Shown here: one piece after another, positions 49,154 through 49,227 of the stretch
Numbering within the stretch: position 1 is the stretch's first letter
Layout of the letters: every line of letters begins with the position of its first letter
NCBI GenBank assembly: GCA_023473795.1
Contig: JAMCYS010000130.1
Coordinates: forward strand, 1 to 49,227
From: Chloroflexota bacterium
GTDB taxonomy: Bacteria > Chloroflexota > UBA6077 > FW602-bin22 > JAMCYS01
Direction of reading: 5' to 3'
DNA length: 49,227 nucleotides
Translations under genes and position numbers: made by a program
The notes under the pieces: model-generated
Seen by the model: the letters and a program-made list of their open reading frames with translations, nothing else
Database searches by the model: none
Told to the model about the DNA's origin: nothing

Positions 49154-49227
49154 TCAAAGATGAACCGCTGCGTAGCGTTCGGTGGGCGGGAAGCCCAAGT
49201 CCTGAAGGATCGCCGCCAGGGGCGGGG
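49154..49227 (-). CDS. Possible C-terminal end of a gene running off the right edge
   Basis: The minus strand reads an in-frame segment PPLAAILQDLGFPPTERYAAVHL to a TGA at 49156-49154. Its composition looks like protein, but 23 residues are not enough to identify it. The rest of the gene would lie beyond the window. Confidence 0.3.
   Translation of the reverse strand, partial: PPLAAILQDLGFPPTERYAAVHL

Overview
This is a GC-rich, densely coded bacterial chromosome fragment with no rRNA, tRNA, CRISPR or prophage that I could find. Gene content points to a Chloroflexota (Chloroflexi) lineage from an environmental or metagenomic source: DUF5317 beside HD-GYP, lipoprotein cytochrome c, an unusual CydA-like oxidase, a CooT-type nickel operon, class II RNR and AOR. 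That placement is inference. Many intergenic regions carry near-consensus sigma-70-type promoters (TTGACA, 17-18 bp spacer, TATAAT-like), so promoter calls here are better than usual.

Layout. 1-1000: a gene on the minus strand cut by repeated ends that look like an insertion sequence. 1000-3107: DUF1858 protein, an ftsY broken by a 557-bp exact tandem duplication, and a MoaD-like protein. 3279-7367 (minus): tungsten-type aldehyde:ferredoxin oxidoreductase, a DUF5317 membrane protein and an HD-GYP signalling protein. 7634-10774: a 34-residue membrane ORF, a TlpA-like thioredoxin lipoprotein, a TPR protein, and surE. 10910-13978: operon of a Tm-1-like ATP-binding protein, its TIM-barrel partner, UbiX and an LpdD-like prFMN chaperone. 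14153-18391 (minus): respiratory operon of CydA-like oxidase, USP-USP-PCP_red fusion, cytochrome c lipoprotein and a small membrane protein. 18492-20710 (minus): cysteine desulfurase (lacking the PLP lysine), TusA and Fpg. 20839-22613: glycosyltransferase and sigma-like factor. 22691-26307 (minus): nickel ECF transporter with CooT, plus DUF3842. 26422-28481 (minus): ilvB under a T-box riboswitch.

28499-40033 is mostly accessory metabolism: a TPR protein, an orphan UgpC/MsmX-type ATPase with a long structured leader, an FtsX permease remnant, an SDR-dehydrogenase pair, a lipoprotein amidase, an NHL-repeat protein, a second dehydrogenase-kinase-aldolase operon, and an M23 peptidase interrupted by one in-frame TAG. 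40040-41582 (minus) holds a phosphotransbutyrylase-family enzyme and scpB. 41707-48896 is a deoxynucleotide operon: twin NrdR boxes, an NrdR with two zinc ribbons, NrdJ and dCTP deaminase, followed by a TIGR03960-type radical SAM protein, an SDR and PgeF/YfiH.

Most notable: (1) the two-zinc-ribbon NrdR with twin boxes in its own promoter; (2) a cysteine desulfurase with Gln in place of the Schiff-base lysine, in operon with TusA; (3) the Tm-1-like/TIM-barrel pair joined to UbiX and LpdD with no UbiD; (4) the USP-PCP_red fusion in an oxidase operon lacking CydB; (5) the exact tandem duplication inside ftsY, which may be an assembly artefact.
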